Counted from the first letter of the stretch, positions 9,440 to 20,576 are shown. The stretch: DNA of 64,000 nt from Prorocentrum cordatum (GCA_963575745.1 CAUYUJ010017879.1:152489-216488), one strand, 5' to 3'. Numbers and translations: made by a program. Notes: a model not told the origin generated them from the letters alone.

Positions 9440-9760
9440 GGGACCTCCCGGGGGACCCCCGCTCGCGACCCCGCCGGGGACCCGCCCCGACCCCCCCCGC
9501 GCCTGTTCTTTTTAGACTCTGGCAAGTTTACTTGCATGGATGGGGGGGGGGGGGCTGAGCCTGAAGCAAGCCCGGGGGGTGGGGGGGCGCGGAAATCACG
9601 CAAGTCGAAAGGCACTTGCACGCTAGCATTCGCTTGAAGAGGGGCGAGGGGGGGAGGGGAGGGGGGGGGGGGGGGGGGGGCAAACGCCATGCACGTAAAC
9701 TTGCCTGAATCCAAAAAATAACAGGCTCCCCAAGGACCCGCGAGGGCCTCGGGAGGGGGT
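9440..9760. mobile_element. Possible TIR element with long G runs
   Basis: The left arm GCCTGTTCTTTTTAGACTC, then GGCAAGTTTACTTGCATGG, pairs with the right arm CCATGCACGTAAACTTGCC and AAAAAATAACAGGC. The interior holds uninterrupted G runs up to about 20-30 bases (near 9655-9680), which are hard to sequence. Single copy here. Confidence 0.6.
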
Positions 9761-9960
9761 AGTTTTTTTTGACACGGGCCCCCCCTCCCCCCTTTCCCGC
9801 CCCCCCCCCTCCTATTGCAGGGAAGGGATCAAAGGAAGGGAACCGACTTGCAGTAACGCGGTTGGACAGGAAGGAGTTCAACGATGTCGAGAAAGGGCGC
9901 AGGAGCAGGTGGAGGAGCAGGGACTTGTGGGAGGAGAAGGAAACGGAAGGAGTTGAGGAG

Positions 9961-10045
9961 GAGAGATGATGATGATGATGTTTATGTTGATTCTGATGCT
10001 GGTGCTGATGCTGATGCTGATGCTGATGATCATGATGATGATGAG
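9961..10045. repeat. (GAT)n / GATGCT microsatellite
   Basis: GATGAT, then TTGATGCTGATGCTG units. Confidence 0.9.
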
Positions 10046-11660
10046 AGGAGGAGGGGGAGGAGGGAGGAATGGTGAGGCCCCGGACTGGTCTTTTAGACTT
10101 CCGGTCTTGGGTACCTTGGACAGCACGGGGTTGGCGAGTCGAACTGATTCGGATTATGTAACAACGATCTCTCCTCTCACCTTTCGCCGCTGTTCAGAAT
10201 CACCAGCGTTGCCCATCATAGCGCTGGACCTAGCTCCTGTCTCCACATTGGGTCACCCATGAGCATTGACAAGACTGGATTCGAGCAGCTCCCTAAATGG
10301 TGATCCTGCAGCAGTGAAGTATTCTTACCGAGCTGGCGGCTACTCCTCGTGTGTGGCCCGCTCGACCTCTGTACCGTCGAAACCGAGACTGTGGAGACAC
10401 GAAGCGACAGATAATTCCATCTCGGCCCCGCCTTCCCCAGGGCATACAGGCCAGGCCTGCATTCTTGTTAGGGCATCTAGCCGCCCCTCTAGGGCAAGTG
10501 GAGGAGGACCTCGGGGAGGAGGAGGAGGAGGAGGAGGAGGAGGAGGAGGAGGAGGAGGAGGACAAAGCAAAAGACGGACACAAAACGGCGGCCGATCCCG
10601 GGGGGGGCGCTACCTGGCACCGACGGGCTGCGCCAGTTCCCTTGCGCTGCGCGCCTGGCTGAGCGCGCTGCCCATGGGGAGGGGGCGGGGAGGACGCGGG
10701 AGGGGGGGCGGGGAGGACGGGGAGAGGGGCTGGAAGGGGGAGGGGGGATGCACGAGGAGGGGTCGAATCGGATCGGAAGTAAAGTTCATCGTAGGCCTGA
10801 GCAGAGGCACTGAGGAATGACAAGCCTTACCAGCCCTGGAAGGAAGAGTGAAGGAAAGGGCGAGAGGGGAGCTGCAGAGGAGCAGAAAACGAAGAGAAAG
10901 GGGCAGGGAGGGAGTGGGAGGACGCAAAGGGAAGGAGGATAGGGCATAGAGAGGAGGACATATCAAAAATTTCGCTGAGCTCGGTTGGAGTGGGCTCGCC
11001 TGCAGAGCGTGGGTCCCGCGGCATGCCACATTATCAACCATGTCTGCGCGGCTGCTCAGGGAGGAGGAGGAGGAGAATCAGGAGCAGGAGCAGGAGCAGG
11101 AGGAAGAGATTGCACGGAGGGCGATATGCGAGAGGCGGCGGACGAGGGGCGAGAGACCAGGGACGAGGATGGAGGAGGGACGATGAACGACAGACCAGGG
11201 TTGAGAAGAGAGGAGGGGTGAGTGAAAAAGAGAGGGGCAGACAAGACATAGAGACAGAGGGAGAGGGATAGGAGATAGAGAGAGAGAGAGAGTGACAGAG
11301 AAGAAAGAGAGAGAGAGAGAGAGAGCAACAAAAAGCAGGCGGGAAGGAGGAGGGTGGAAAAGAGGAGGTGGAGGGAGGGGGAGGAAGAGGAGAAGGATGA
11401 GCGCTGGACGAGGGAAGCGGTTTGGGAGAGGGCGGGTGGAACCGGGCAGGGGTGGAGGAGGGAGATGTGCACGGAGGGCACGGTGTGGGGGCAGGGCAGC
11501 AGACGGCAGAGAGGCACGGAGGGAAGGCGCGTGCCGATCCCGTCCTTGGTGCACCGGCTCATGTTCTGGGCGTTCTCCGCGTGCACGATATTGTGGTTCC
11601 TCAGCCCGAGTGCCCTGGCGACTCGCGTGAACGGACCGCCCTCCCCATGCACCCGCAGCC
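10046..11660. repeat. Purine-rich intergenic region, no gene
   Basis: 10080-10500 is unique-looking DNA without a recognisable protein. (GGA)n lies at 10515-10562, GGGGAGG-rich DNA at 10680-10760, and long GA / GGA purine runs at 11060-11480, including (GAGA)n at 11277-11330. Frames in the purine tracts are shadows. Confidence 0.6.
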
Positions 11661-11908
11661 TTAGTGGGCCCTGGAAACGACAGGGCCGGTTTTTTTACCG
11701 GTTCCGTTCTGCCGTTTTTCTGCCCGTTCCGACGCTATTTGTTTACCGGTTCCGTCGCCGTTCTTTGACCGGTTCCGGCTCCGGTTCCGATCCTGGAGCA
11801 GTTTTTGTTGCTGTTTCCGGTAGTAGTTTTTTTGCCGCTTCCATTTTGAAGGGACATTTTTCTGGAAACGGTGAAAAAACGGCCCTGCCGTTTCCGGGGC
11901 CCACAAAG
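11661..11908 (+). mobile_element. Family D TIR element, copy 2
   Basis: Same structure as copy 1: TTAGTGGGCCCTGGAAACG start and CGGGGCCCACAAAG end. Confidence 0.9.
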
Positions 11909-12117
11909 CCCAGGGGCTCTTCGCGGACCGGCTCAGTCTGTGAGGCACCGCGGGAAGATGGTGGTCCGAGAGTTCTCCTCGTGAATTGCCTCGCGGCGTT
12001 GATTTCCCCACGAGTCGGACTTTCCAGATATGCCCAGCCAGCCACTGCCTCTCCGATCCTCGACGCCCCCCCTCCCCCCACGTAAAATGCGGGAGTAAGT
12101 AGCGCACCCGCCGTCTT
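11909..12117 (+). repeat. 205-bp companion segment, second copy
   Basis: Near-identical to 8887-9093. D plus companion therefore moved or was copied as one unit of about 455 bp. Confidence 0.85.
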
Positions 12118-12129
12118 GGCAGCTCCTCC

Positions 12130-12250
12130 GCGTTCTTCGTCTCCTGGTCCTCCTCCTCCTCCTCTTCCTCCTCCTCCTCCCCCTCCTCCTTCTCCTCCCT
12201 CCTCCTCCTCCTCCTCCTCCTCCTCCTCCTCTTCCTCCTCCTCTTCTTTC
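12130..12250. repeat. (CCT)n microsatellite
   Basis: Pyrimidine-only CCTCCT tract with TCC and TTC interruptions. Confidence 0.97.
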
Positions 12251-12351
12251 TCGTTTCCCTTCGCCGCTGCTCACTAGCTGCCCGCTGCCCGCCCCGCCGC
12301 TGTGTGTATATGTCCGCCCTCTCTTCCCTGATCCCTCCGTTCGGCTACGCC

Positions 12352-12592
12352 TTAGTGGGCCCTGGAAACGACAGGGCCGTTTTTTATTGGTTCCGTTCTG
12401 CCGTTTCCTTGCCCGTTCCGACGCATTTTTTTTACCGGTTCCGTCGCCGTTCTTTGACCGGTTCCGGCTCCGGTTCCAATCCTGGATCCGTTTTTGTTGC
12501 CGTTTCCGGTCGCCGTTTCTTTGCCGTTTTTCAAGGGACATGTTTTTGGAAACGGTGAAAAAACGGCCCTGCCGTCTCCAGGGCCCACAAAG
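12352..12592 (+). mobile_element. Family D TIR element, copy 3
   Basis: Collinear with copies 1 and 2 but without the companion segment; the right flank differs. Confidence 0.9.
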
Positions 12593-13020
12593 CTCCGGAG
12601 GCCTCGCGCCTCCAGAGGCGCCCAGGACCTCCCGCGGGCCTCCATGGTCTCCACAGGCCTCCCAGTAGCGTCCAGAGACCGCGTCTGTGGGCGCGCAGGG
12701 GCAGGGGCTTGCAGGGCGTCCCCGTGGCCCGCCCGAGCCTTCCCACTCCAGGGCGCCTCGAGGACCCCCCCCTTCCTCGTGGCGCGGGACTGGCTCAGGA
12801 GGGTGGGAGCATCGACTCCCCATCGCCCACTCATCGTCCAATGACAGCGGCAGGTTTTCGGACGGTTTTGGCCTGGCCTCGTCGGCCTTCCAGCTCCGGG
12901 ATGCCTCCAAGACGCTGCGCCTCGCCGAGGTCGTTCCAGGGGTGTCCGCATCGTCCCGATCGGCCGCCGGGAAGCTGGGCTGCGGCCCGAAGTCCAGGAA
13001 CCGTAACATCTGGGGGGGAT
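12593..13020. other. No recognisable gene
   Basis: Repeated GGCCTCC words at 12595-12670 suggest an old CTTGGGGGCCTC-type repeat. Nothing else is identified. Confidence 0.4.
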
Positions 13021-13029
13021 GGGTTCAAG

Positions 13030-13165
13030 GGGAGGAAAAGGAGGAGGAAGAGGAGGAGGAGGAGGAGGAGGAGGAAGAAAAGGAAAAGGAGGAGGAGGAG
13101 GTGGAGGAGGAGGAGGAGGTGGAAAGGAGGAGGAGAAGGAGGAGGAGGAGGAGGAGGGGAGCGAT
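13030..13165. repeat. (GGA)n microsatellite
   Basis: GGAGGA with AAG and GTG interruptions. Confidence 0.97.
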
Positions 13166-13384
13166 GAGGAAGTGGGGGTGCGCTCTCGTTCGGGGCCCCA
13201 TCGTCGATCCGCCATCGACGTGTCGTCGACTCACGCTCGATGGTATTCCCCCCCGAGCTGCCCCCCCTCCCCTCCCCTATCTGAGGCGATCGGAAACATG
13301 GATCAAGGAGCGTGGGTTAGCGACGGGTCCCGTTCTCATGGGCAATCGAGGATTCCCGACGCCGAACGAGGCGGCACGGGCCGC

Positions 13385-13419
13385 ATTTTGGGGAGGGCAC
13401 CAGGTGCCCTCCCCAAAAT
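13385..13419. repeat. Perfect 17-bp-arm palindrome
   Basis: ATTTTGGGGAGGGCACC is followed, after one A, by its exact reverse complement. It can form a tight cruciform or RNA hairpin. It is not T-rich on either side, so it does not look like a terminator. Confidence 0.95.
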
Positions 13420-13521
13420 CCATGTTTGCGCGTTCCCCGACTATCGTTCCCCCGTCGACAGGGGTCCCCTCGAGGCCGATGCCTTCCAGCTCGAGCCACT
13501 GAGCCTCACGCCAGTCCCACT

Positions 13522-13696
13522 AGGCTTAAGTCGGGCGTGTCCTTCCACAGGAGGGATATTCAAGAAGAGTCAAAACATAGTCTTGGTACGATGTTTGAGT
13601 ATTTGTTACAAGCATGATTTGAAGGTGTTTGGACTACTTGCATTAGCCGCCCAAAATCTGCCTGTAGATGGACACGCCCGACCTAACACTAGGCCT
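13522..13696. mobile_element. Family M TIR element, copy 2
   Basis: Left arm TAAGTCGGGCGTGTCC, right arm GGACACGCCCGACCTAA. Shares GGATATTCA and the CTGCCTGTAGATGGACA-type right interior with 4535-4681. Confidence 0.8.
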
Positions 13697-13796
13697 AGGC
13701 CCCTCCTCCTTCCAGCCCTGCTAGTGTTCTATCACGCTCCATGCGCTGGCCCCGTGGGGTTGCGGAACCCTTGTGATAGAGAGAGCAGACAGTCCA

Positions 13797-13950
13797 CCTC
13801 CTCCTCCTCCCCCTCCTCCTCCTCCCCCTCCTCCTCCTCCTCCTCCTCTCCTCCTCCTCCTCCTCCTCCTCCTCCTCCTCCTCCTCCTCCTCCTCCTCCT
13901 CCTCCTCCTCCCCCTCTTCCTGCTCCTCCTCCTCCTCCTCCCCCCCCCGT
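13797..13950. repeat. (CCT)n microsatellite
   Basis: Uninterrupted CCTCCT for about 70 bp in the middle, with CCC breaks at the edges. Confidence 0.97.
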
Positions 13951-14089
13951 CCCGCGTCTCGCCCGGCGCCGCGCCTCGCCCCGGGAGGACTTCTCAGGCC
14001 CGCCGCCCTGCGGCTGGCAGCCCAGGGCAAGCACCGCCTGGCGGCGCTGACGTTCGCGTCGTGCGAATTTCTGCGGCCGCACCGGGGGG

Positions 14090-14205
14090 GGGAAGGAGGA
14101 GGAGGAGGAGGAGGAGGAGGAGGAGGAGGAGGAGGAGGAGGCGGAGGAGGCGGAGGAGGAGGAGGAGGAGGAGGAGGAGGAGGAGGAGGAGGAGGAGGAA
14201 GGAAG
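14090..14205. repeat. (GGA)n microsatellite
   Basis: GGA tract 145 bp after a (CCT)n tract. The two are inverted relative to each other and could pair into a long hairpin arm. Confidence 0.97.
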
Positions 14206-14373
14206 GAGCGCGCCGAGTCCGCCGGCCGGTCGGCCAGCAGGCGCCTTGGGGGCAGCGCGGGTGGGCCGGGGCCCGCTTTTATTGCCCTTGCGGGACGAAG
14301 GCGCGCGTCTCATGTGGAGTCGGAGTCGGAGCCGGAGCTGGAGAGATGGGAAGGGACCCGCGGGGGGGGAGCA

Positions 14374-14552
14374 GGGGGAACGAGCAGTGACATAAACATA
14401 AATCCTCGATAAAACTCGGAGGTCCGCGCGGATTTCTCGGATTCGCACTGGACCCCACGCGCTCCGCGCGCCAGGGCGGGTGGTCCAGCGCCGGTCCGAT
14501 AAATCTGCGCGGGCCTCCGAGTCTTTATGTTCATGTCATTCTTCGTTCCCCT
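14374..14552. mobile_element. Family A TIR element, copy 4
   Basis: Ends GGGGAACGAGCAGTGACAT and inverted GGGGAACGAAGAATGACAT, continuing into CATAAA, ACTCGGAGG and CCGCGCGG. Confidence 0.85.
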
Positions 14553-15395
14553 AAGGAAGGGGGGGGTAGCACGACGAGCGCGGCATGCGTAACTGGCTGG
14601 CTACTGGGCAGGGAGCATGTCAGGGGGCAGCCAGGCAGTTGGACTGCAGTTTGGGGCACTGCGTTGGATCCGATGGGCTCCTCTGCTTCCACGGTGTTGT
14701 CGATTGCTCGGCCCTTACCGGAGCAAGGGTCTCGAAGATTGGAAACTCTGGACCACGGGTGCTTCTCAAAATGGAGCTCTCGCCTCGGCGTCGCGCGCAT
14801 ACCACATGCGCGTTCGAAGCAATCTCAACTGGTACACGGCTGGCGGTGCGTTTTCAAAATGAGTATCTCGCTTGGGCGCCACGCACACTAAACAAATCTA
14901 ACAGCCACACGGATGGGCTCCCGCCCCCAGATTTCCCCCCCCCCACACGTGCAAACCGATGTTCAAGCTTGTGCGGTAGTTGCACGGCTGGAGGGCGGCT
15001 TATTTCTTTCAATGTGGTTATCGTTTGGGAGTTCCTTGGATTTGATGTCAACATCTTGAAGTCAACGCCTACGCGGATAGAGGGCATGTCCTTCTCAAAA
15101 CGCTATTATCGCTTGACATGCCCTTGAATGTCATGGTCGTACCTCTCTGTTGGTTCTCTCATAAGGAGGGCTGCGCACTCTGCGGCCAGTCCCTCCAGGC
15201 TGAGCCATCTTGTGGACTGCGCTCGCTTTGCGGATTGCGATTCTGGAGCGAATGAAGTCTGAGCGTTGCGCCCACCTGTTCCTCCTCATTCTCATCCTCT
15301 TCTCGCCTTTCCCCTGTCCATCCCCCTTTGCCTCGATTCCTCTTGGTCCTCCTGTTTTGTGAAGGCGTTGCGGCTGGTGTCGCCGACCCAGAAGG
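14553..15395. other. Unassigned region
   Basis: A 180-aa frame (14585-15127, +) is open but has no domain I recognise. 14763-14885 contains a short direct repeat (TCAAAATG, then CTCGC and a GCGTCGCGC/GCGCCACGC word). Probably non-coding. Confidence 0.4.
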
Positions 15396-15440
15396 ACGAC
15401 GACCACGACGACGACAACGACGACAACGACAAAGACGAGC
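15396..15440. repeat. (GAC)n / CAACGA microsatellite
   Basis: Short GACGAC and GACAAC array. Confidence 0.85.
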
Positions 15441-15519
15441 TGATGACCCTGCAACAGGCTCTGGACACGAGGCGGGCGGTGGAGGAACGAGGAGGCGGAG
15501 GGGCGAAATCCGAAACCGA

Positions 15520-15711
15520 GGGGGACAAACAATGACAAACATAACATTCGGAGGTCCGCGCGGATTTCTGGGATCGGCGCTGGGGCCCCCTTGCGGCGCC
15601 TCCGGCGCCGCCCCTGGTGCGCTCCGCGCGCCAGGGAGGGGGGTCCAGCGCCGATCCGTGAAATCCGCGCGGACCTCCGAGTTTTTATTTTTATGTCACT
15701 GCTTGTGTCCT
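15520..15711. mobile_element. Family A TIR element, copy 5
   Basis: Left GGGACAAACAATGACA, right inverted AGGACACAAGCAGTGACA. Then CGGAGGTCCGCGCGGATTTC in both arms; the central GGCGCCTCCGGCGCC is self-complementary. Confidence 0.85.
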
Positions 15712-16160
15712 TAAAACCTACCCTGGGCTTCCGTAGATTCAGGACAAAACGATGGTAGGTGGGGCAGTAGGGTCTGGATGTCAGAGCTCACCAGGTGCAG
15801 AAACACATCTACAATTCATGCCCAGAGCTCTGGGCCTCATCTTTCTGAGCCATGTCTCGAGTCGGATCCCTCCGTGAGGGCCCCGAGGGGCCCGATTCAC
15901 CAGGGGCCCGATTCACCAGGCGAGCGCGCCCGTGGCGACAAGATTGCAACGCCAGGATCACGGGCGGGCTGCACAGACATCCGGCTGCTCTGCTTTTTCT
16001 CTGATGCGTGGGCCCCCGAGGCCCACGCCACTTCCCCAGGGCCGGTGTTTCGCCCCGAGGCGTGTTTTGACGCTCCCTTGTGCAAGATCTTCGGCACCGC
16101 CCGTTTTCGGAGCCCTCCGGCCGCCTGGGGCCCCGCCCGCCCGCGCCCTGTCCCCCCAAT
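15712..16160. other. No recognisable gene
   Basis: One small direct repeat (GGGGCCCGATTCACCAGG at about 15888 and 15904). Frames on both strands are unremarkable. Confidence 0.45.
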
Positions 16161-16313
16161 TACCCTGACCTTCCAGAGAGCTATGTTTTAGCACTGGAGA
16201 CCTAGAAGCCTAAAAAACGGAGCGAAACTGCCTAAAACCAAGACGTAGAATAGCCTTGGGGTAGGTTTTTAAGTCGCGTGCTATTTTTTTAGCCCTCTTG
16301 GAAGGTCAGGGTA
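16161..16313. mobile_element. Family L TIR element (TACCCTGACCTTCCA ends)
   Basis: TACCCTGACCTTCCA at the left and TGGAAGGTCAGGGTA at the right are exact inverses, 153 bp overall. The AT-rich interior includes CCTAAAAAACGG and GGTTTTTAAG. A right-end fragment (GCGTGCTAGTTTCTT and CCCTCTTGGAAGGTCAGGG) recurs at 62838-62871. Confidence 0.85.
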
Positions 16314-16698
16314 GGGCTACCCGCGTCCCGTTTCGCTCTTGACCGGAAGGGGCCCGCTGCCGCCCCGCAGACCCCCAACAAGTGCTTTGACGCTCGGCCC
16401 CCAGAGGCCGCAGGTGGCCCCCCACCGCCTGCTCCAGACCTGTGTTGGGGAGCGTCGTCGGCTCTCTGGGTGTGTGCGGGGCCGCGCGCAGACCACGCAT
16501 TGCCTCCGGGGGGGCGCGGAGGCCGGTGACCGTCGTGCTGCAGGCGCTCTTCGCCGCCCGCCTCGTCACCTCCGCGCTGCCGGCGGGGGCGGCCGGGCTC
16601 GTGCTCCCGGCGCTGCCGGCGCAGTACGGCCTGCTCGCGGGGACGTGCCCCCGCGCGCGCCTGGGCCGGGGGCGGCGGCCGCTCCCCCGCTTGATTGA
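16314..16698. other. GC-rich region without a recognised gene
   Basis: Open frames on both strands but no domain seen. Confidence 0.4.
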
Positions 16699-16875
16699 CT
16701 ACACGTAAGAGTGACCTTTCGCCGGAGTGACTTTTGGTGCGGGCACAATGGGGTCCCCGGATCACCTAGTGCGATGCGATAGTAGCGCCTTGCGCGCCTG
16801 AGTTTGGTCCCCCCGCGGCCCCCCAAAAGCCGCGCACCAAGGGTCACTCTTACCCAGGGTCACTCTTGCGTGTAG
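16699..16875. mobile_element. Family C TIR element, copy 3
   Basis: CTACACGTAAGAGTGACC to GGGTCACTCTTGCGTGTAG, 177 bp. TTGA precedes the left end as it does in copy 1, a hint of site preference. Confidence 0.9.
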
Positions 16876-16899
16876 CCGACTTGAGCAGCCGCAGAAGCG

Positions 16900-17115
16900 T
16901 GTTTTTGATTCCTTGGCGGTGCACCGAAGTGTCGGCGGCGAGCGAGGGGGGGAAGTAGGACTCGGAGGAGGAGCAGGTGCCCATACCTCTACCCTTCCCT
17001 TGTGTTTCCCGTTTTTGGGTCTCCTGGGTATAGCCCTCGCCGCCACCGCTGGACTCGCTCCGAGCTCCTGGTCAGAACGCACCCTGGGAGAGGTCTGGGA
17101 AGTAGTTAGCGGTAT
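16900..17115 (+). repeat. Dispersed repeat I, copy 2
   Basis: Shares GGAGGAGGA, GGTGCCCA, GCACCCTGGG and TAGCGGTATCGG with 3960-4130. Its start (GGCGGCGAGCGAGGGGGGGA) resembles the tip of family H. Confidence 0.5.
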
Positions 17116-17347
17116 CGGTACATGTTGTAGGAAATTGGAGCATATACATTACCAGTGTGGCGGGCTGTTTATCAATCCCCGGATTTTCTGAGGGTCAGGG
17201 AGGACGTCGGAGTGGTGTGGTGTATACTTCTTTCTCCGCTTCCTGGGGAAACACCGAACAATGTGTAAACCAGGATGCCGTATACACCAGGATCCACTTT
17301 CCTGTGCAAATTTCGGTGCAGGGCTGACAAAAGCGTCGGGGTATAGC

Positions 17348-17533
17348 TAGGGGAACACAGAAAAAACTCGAAGGTCCGCGCGGATTTCTGGGATCGGCGC
17401 TGGACCCCCCTCCCTGGCGCGCGGAGCGCGCCATGGGCGGCGCCGGAGGCGCCGCCGGGGGGCCCCAGCGCCGATCCGAGAAATCCGCGCGGACCTCCGC
17501 GCTTTTATGTTTACGTCATTTTTTGTTCCCCTA
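17348..17533. mobile_element. Family A TIR element, copy 6, with ATAGC target duplication
   Basis: TAGGGGAACACAGAAAAAAC at the left, inverted TAGGGGAACAAAAAATGACG at the right, flanked directly by ATAGC (17343-17347 and 17534-17538). This copy defines the family ends (TAGGGGAAC) and a 5-bp target duplication. Confidence 0.92.
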
Positions 17534-17744
17534 ATAGCGTTCGCTTCCCGATGCTGGCTCCCCCCGAAGAGAGGGCGAAGGCCCCTCGCTCGCCGCCGAC
17601 CTTGGAGGCGCCATGCGCTGCGCCCGCGGGCCTCCGCCGGCCTTCCGCCGGCGGGGCCCTTCCCCGTGGTCGGCCCCCGCCGCCTGCCGCAGGCCTCCCG
17701 CCGCCGTCCGCCGGGGACGACGTGCCTCCTCCTCTGACCCCCTC

Positions 17745-18030
17745 GCCCAGTAGCCCAGACAGCTTAGGAAAATAAATCGTTGGTAAGAGTACGCGTATGT
17801 TAAACATGCGCCCCGTTATCTGCAAACGAAGAAAGTCGTAGACATTTACAGCATAACACGCCGCATGATTTTGCATGCGTAAAGATATTACAAAACAAGT
17901 TAATTGTTAACCATATGCTGATTATGCTAAACACGTAATTTTATAATCTCGACTATCACATCTTCTTTAGATTATGTATATGTTGGATGGCGATGACGAT
18001 GATGATGACGATCACGATGAGACGACGTAG
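17745..18030. repeat. AT-rich patch with GAT/GAC tail (family N, copy 1)
   Basis: CGCCCAGTAGCCCAGA, then AAATCGTT, then about 220 bp of strikingly AT-rich DNA ending at GATGATGACGATCACGAT. The same order in reverse is found at 25320-25625. Confidence 0.6.
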
Positions 18031-18409
18031 AGTGAAATCGTACAAAATTATGATTCGTCCACGAGAGCGTGCGGTGGCCACCAACATCAACACCACCCTA
18101 CAATTTTGCTCCGTAGCCCCTTTGGTTCAAAGAGACCATGTTGGCGCCTTTGTGGGCGCCTTTGCCTGCCCCCGCGCCGCGGCGCAGAGGGGGATGGCGC
18201 ATGCGCCAAGCGGATGAACAGCTGCATCATCCTGCTCCTGGTGACAACCTTCGGCCCCCGAAGATCTCCAGTTTGTTTGGCAGCCATTTGCTTTCGTGGA
18301 GCGAAGGCGTATCTCTGCACCGAGGCTGCAGTCATTGGCCGCTGACGGAAGAGCTGACGGGCTCGAGCATCCAATGCTCAGCTGGCTGTCTGGATTGCAC
18401 GGGGGGGCA

Positions 18410-19789
18410 CCACGCTCAGTCTTCTTTGATCAGTTTGCTGGGGACATGCGGCGTGCCGCAGAAGCTTTCACATTTCCCAGGAGACTTTGTTACTCATGCT
18501 ATTTTGCCTTCCACTTGGATCGGTATTTTGCATGAGTTCCCCCCAGAATTCGAAACGCGTCTCGGCGCAGAAAAGGGGGAAGCTACGCACGTTCTGGCAA
18601 CAGTTTCTTAGCAGGCCTGCTAACCAGGACGTCCGACATTATCATCCTATCGTTGGCGGAAAGGATTTCACTTGTCTGGAGACAGTCATACCGTTCACTT
18701 TCCATGCAGACGCTCGTCCATGTTCTAAACCAAACGCTTGTTACGCCGTGAGTTGCGCACCTTTGCTTGGCATCGGCGATGCTAAAGTTACGAAGTTTGC
18801 TTGCGCATCGCACGTGCAGCCAAGGGGCGGCGGGGGCGATGAGCCCTGGTGGGGCCACTTGCTGGACGATTTCCTGGCGCTGCGTTCGGGCGTGGTCAAT
18901 GGCAGGGAGGTGGCGCGCGACGCAGATGGCACCCGCTGGCGCGCGGCATTACGTTTCGTGAAATGCGACGAAGATGCTCGTGCCAACGATGCTGGTTTGG
19001 CTCATTTTTCCAGTAGTAGCGAAGTCTGTCCATATTGTTGGCGAATAGATCAACGAGGCCCTTTTTTCACATACTTGTCAGCCAACGCGGCGTGGAGGCC
19101 AGGGGAGGCCATGGATTTCATCGTATACAAAGCCAGGGCAAGAGAACCGAATCACCCTTTGGTGGCTTCTTCTTTTTTTTGCCACCGTTTTCTCTTTCCG
19201 ATAGACGCGGTGCACCTGCTGGGGTGCAAAGTCGTTACCCCGATAGTTTACGGATCCGTTTTGACTTGGCTGTGTCTGGGCGCCAGGTTGGGCGAGAACA
19301 AAGATGCGCGCCTGGCCGTCGTTAGCGACTTCAGGCAAAAGTTGTTCGACGAAAGGCCTGGCGTGAATAAGCTCCCACATATTAACATGTCAAATTGTAT
19401 TCGGGACGGTTGGGGCTGTTTGGCTGGCCCAGCCTTCAAGGCAGCCAGAACCAGAGGGGGGCGCCATTTTTCAGAGAACTGGTGCACCATTATTGTGTCT
19501 CTGCAAGTCGTCAGGACAGAGAGTTGCGCATTTTTGTCGCCTCATTGGACGACCTTTACAAAGCAATGTATGCCGCGCCAGCGTTTCCTTCAGATGCAGG
19601 AGTCGATGGCATTCGCCAGATTTGTTTGGATGTTGGAAGCGCTTAACAGAAGATAAGAGAATATTCTCGTCGCGAGGGCAAATATGCTTTCAACGTAACC
19701 CCGAAAGTAGACAAAGTAACACACACATTCCGAAGTTATCGACGTCCATCAATCCAGTTCGACTTCAAGTTTACAGGGAAAGATCCATG
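18410..19789 (+). pseudogene. Transposase-like ORF, decayed (dinoflagellate repetitive protein; KDZ/Plavaka-like by layout)
   Basis: The longest open part is 18487-19656. Seen in order: an N-terminal ILHEFPPEF block, KLRTFWQQFL, IPFTFHADARPC (candidate first acidic residue, near 18700), WRAALRFVKCDEDA, a CPYC knuckle (about 19030), NAAWRPGE, FPIDAVHLLGC (candidate D-x2-H, near 19200) and a C-terminal EYSRREGKYAFNVTPK. This order resembles repetitive dinoflagellate ORFs, and more loosely the HAD and D-x2-H spacing of Plavaka/KDZ transposases; that link is from memory. Homology needs three frames: one extra base in the G5 run at 18575-18579, another shift in or beside the G6 run near 19456, then an in-frame TAA (19644-19646) and TGA (about 19787). 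I could not define TIRs. Inactive as written. Confidence 0.6.
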
Positions 19790-20136
19790 ATGATCTGCGC
19801 AATGAAGACCTGGAGAGGGTCGAAAAATGAACGGTATAAACATGTGGTTCAACGGGTTGTACTGATCAAGCAGTTGACTGCTATGCTATTGCGTTATGAA
19901 CTAGCTTTGTGATTTTGGCACTGCTGCTCGGTGCTGATTTGCATCAAAAAATATCCTCCACGAGCGTGGAGTGTCCAACACATCATCATCATCACCTTCA
20001 TCATCACCTTCGTCACCACCGCCATCAACCTCGCCACCGCCATATGTAGCCATTTCTTGGCTTCGGAGGTTGAGTTAGCTGCTGTTGGCGCCAGCTTCCG
20101 CCCGGCCCCGTTGCGCGCGGGGCCCCGGGCACCGCG

Positions 20137-20418
20137 ATGACCCCGCTGAAGCCGAGCGAGGCGCCGCCAAAGCAGAGCAAGGCGCCAGTGAAGAAGAAGC
20201 CGAGCATGGCGCCACCAAGCCCGAGCAAGGCGAAGACGAAGAAGCCGAGCAAGGCGAAGCCGAGCAAGGCGCCACCAAAGCCGAGCAAAGCGAAGACGGA
20301 GAAGTCGATCAAGGTGCCAAGCACGAAGAGCCAGGACGGAGTGACCAAAGTTGACATGAAGAAGTGCACCCTGACCAAGGTGTGGCGTTCTGACAACTCG
20401 TCGCGTGGGAGGATGTAG
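20137..20418 (+). repeat. Lysine/proline-coding minisatellite (AGCAAGGCG units)
   Basis: Repeats of GCCGAGCAAGGCGAAG and GCGCCACCAAAG translate on + as a 93-aa frame of PSKA and KKPS repeats, basic and histone-H1-tail-like in composition only. A second frame gives an equally open Glu-rich protein, so this is more likely a minisatellite than a gene. Confidence 0.55.
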
Positions 20419-20576
20419 CTTGCAAGTGGCAGCTGGCCAAGATAGTCCTCAACCAGAAAAAGGGGACAGTGAAGGAGACGTGGAAGTGGTCGGCGCTCCA
20501 GTGATACTGGGCAGTTCTGTAGCATCATGTCGGGCATCGTGTGGCATCCTGTTGCTGAGATTGGGCTAGCGCTGTC

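Noticed and set aside
13385-13419. Rho-independent terminator
   Set aside because: Eukaryotic context, one-base loop, no T tract.
20137-20418. Histone H1-like basic protein
   Set aside because: Only composition fits; a second frame is equally open and Glu-rich, and the DNA is a minisatellite inside an element.
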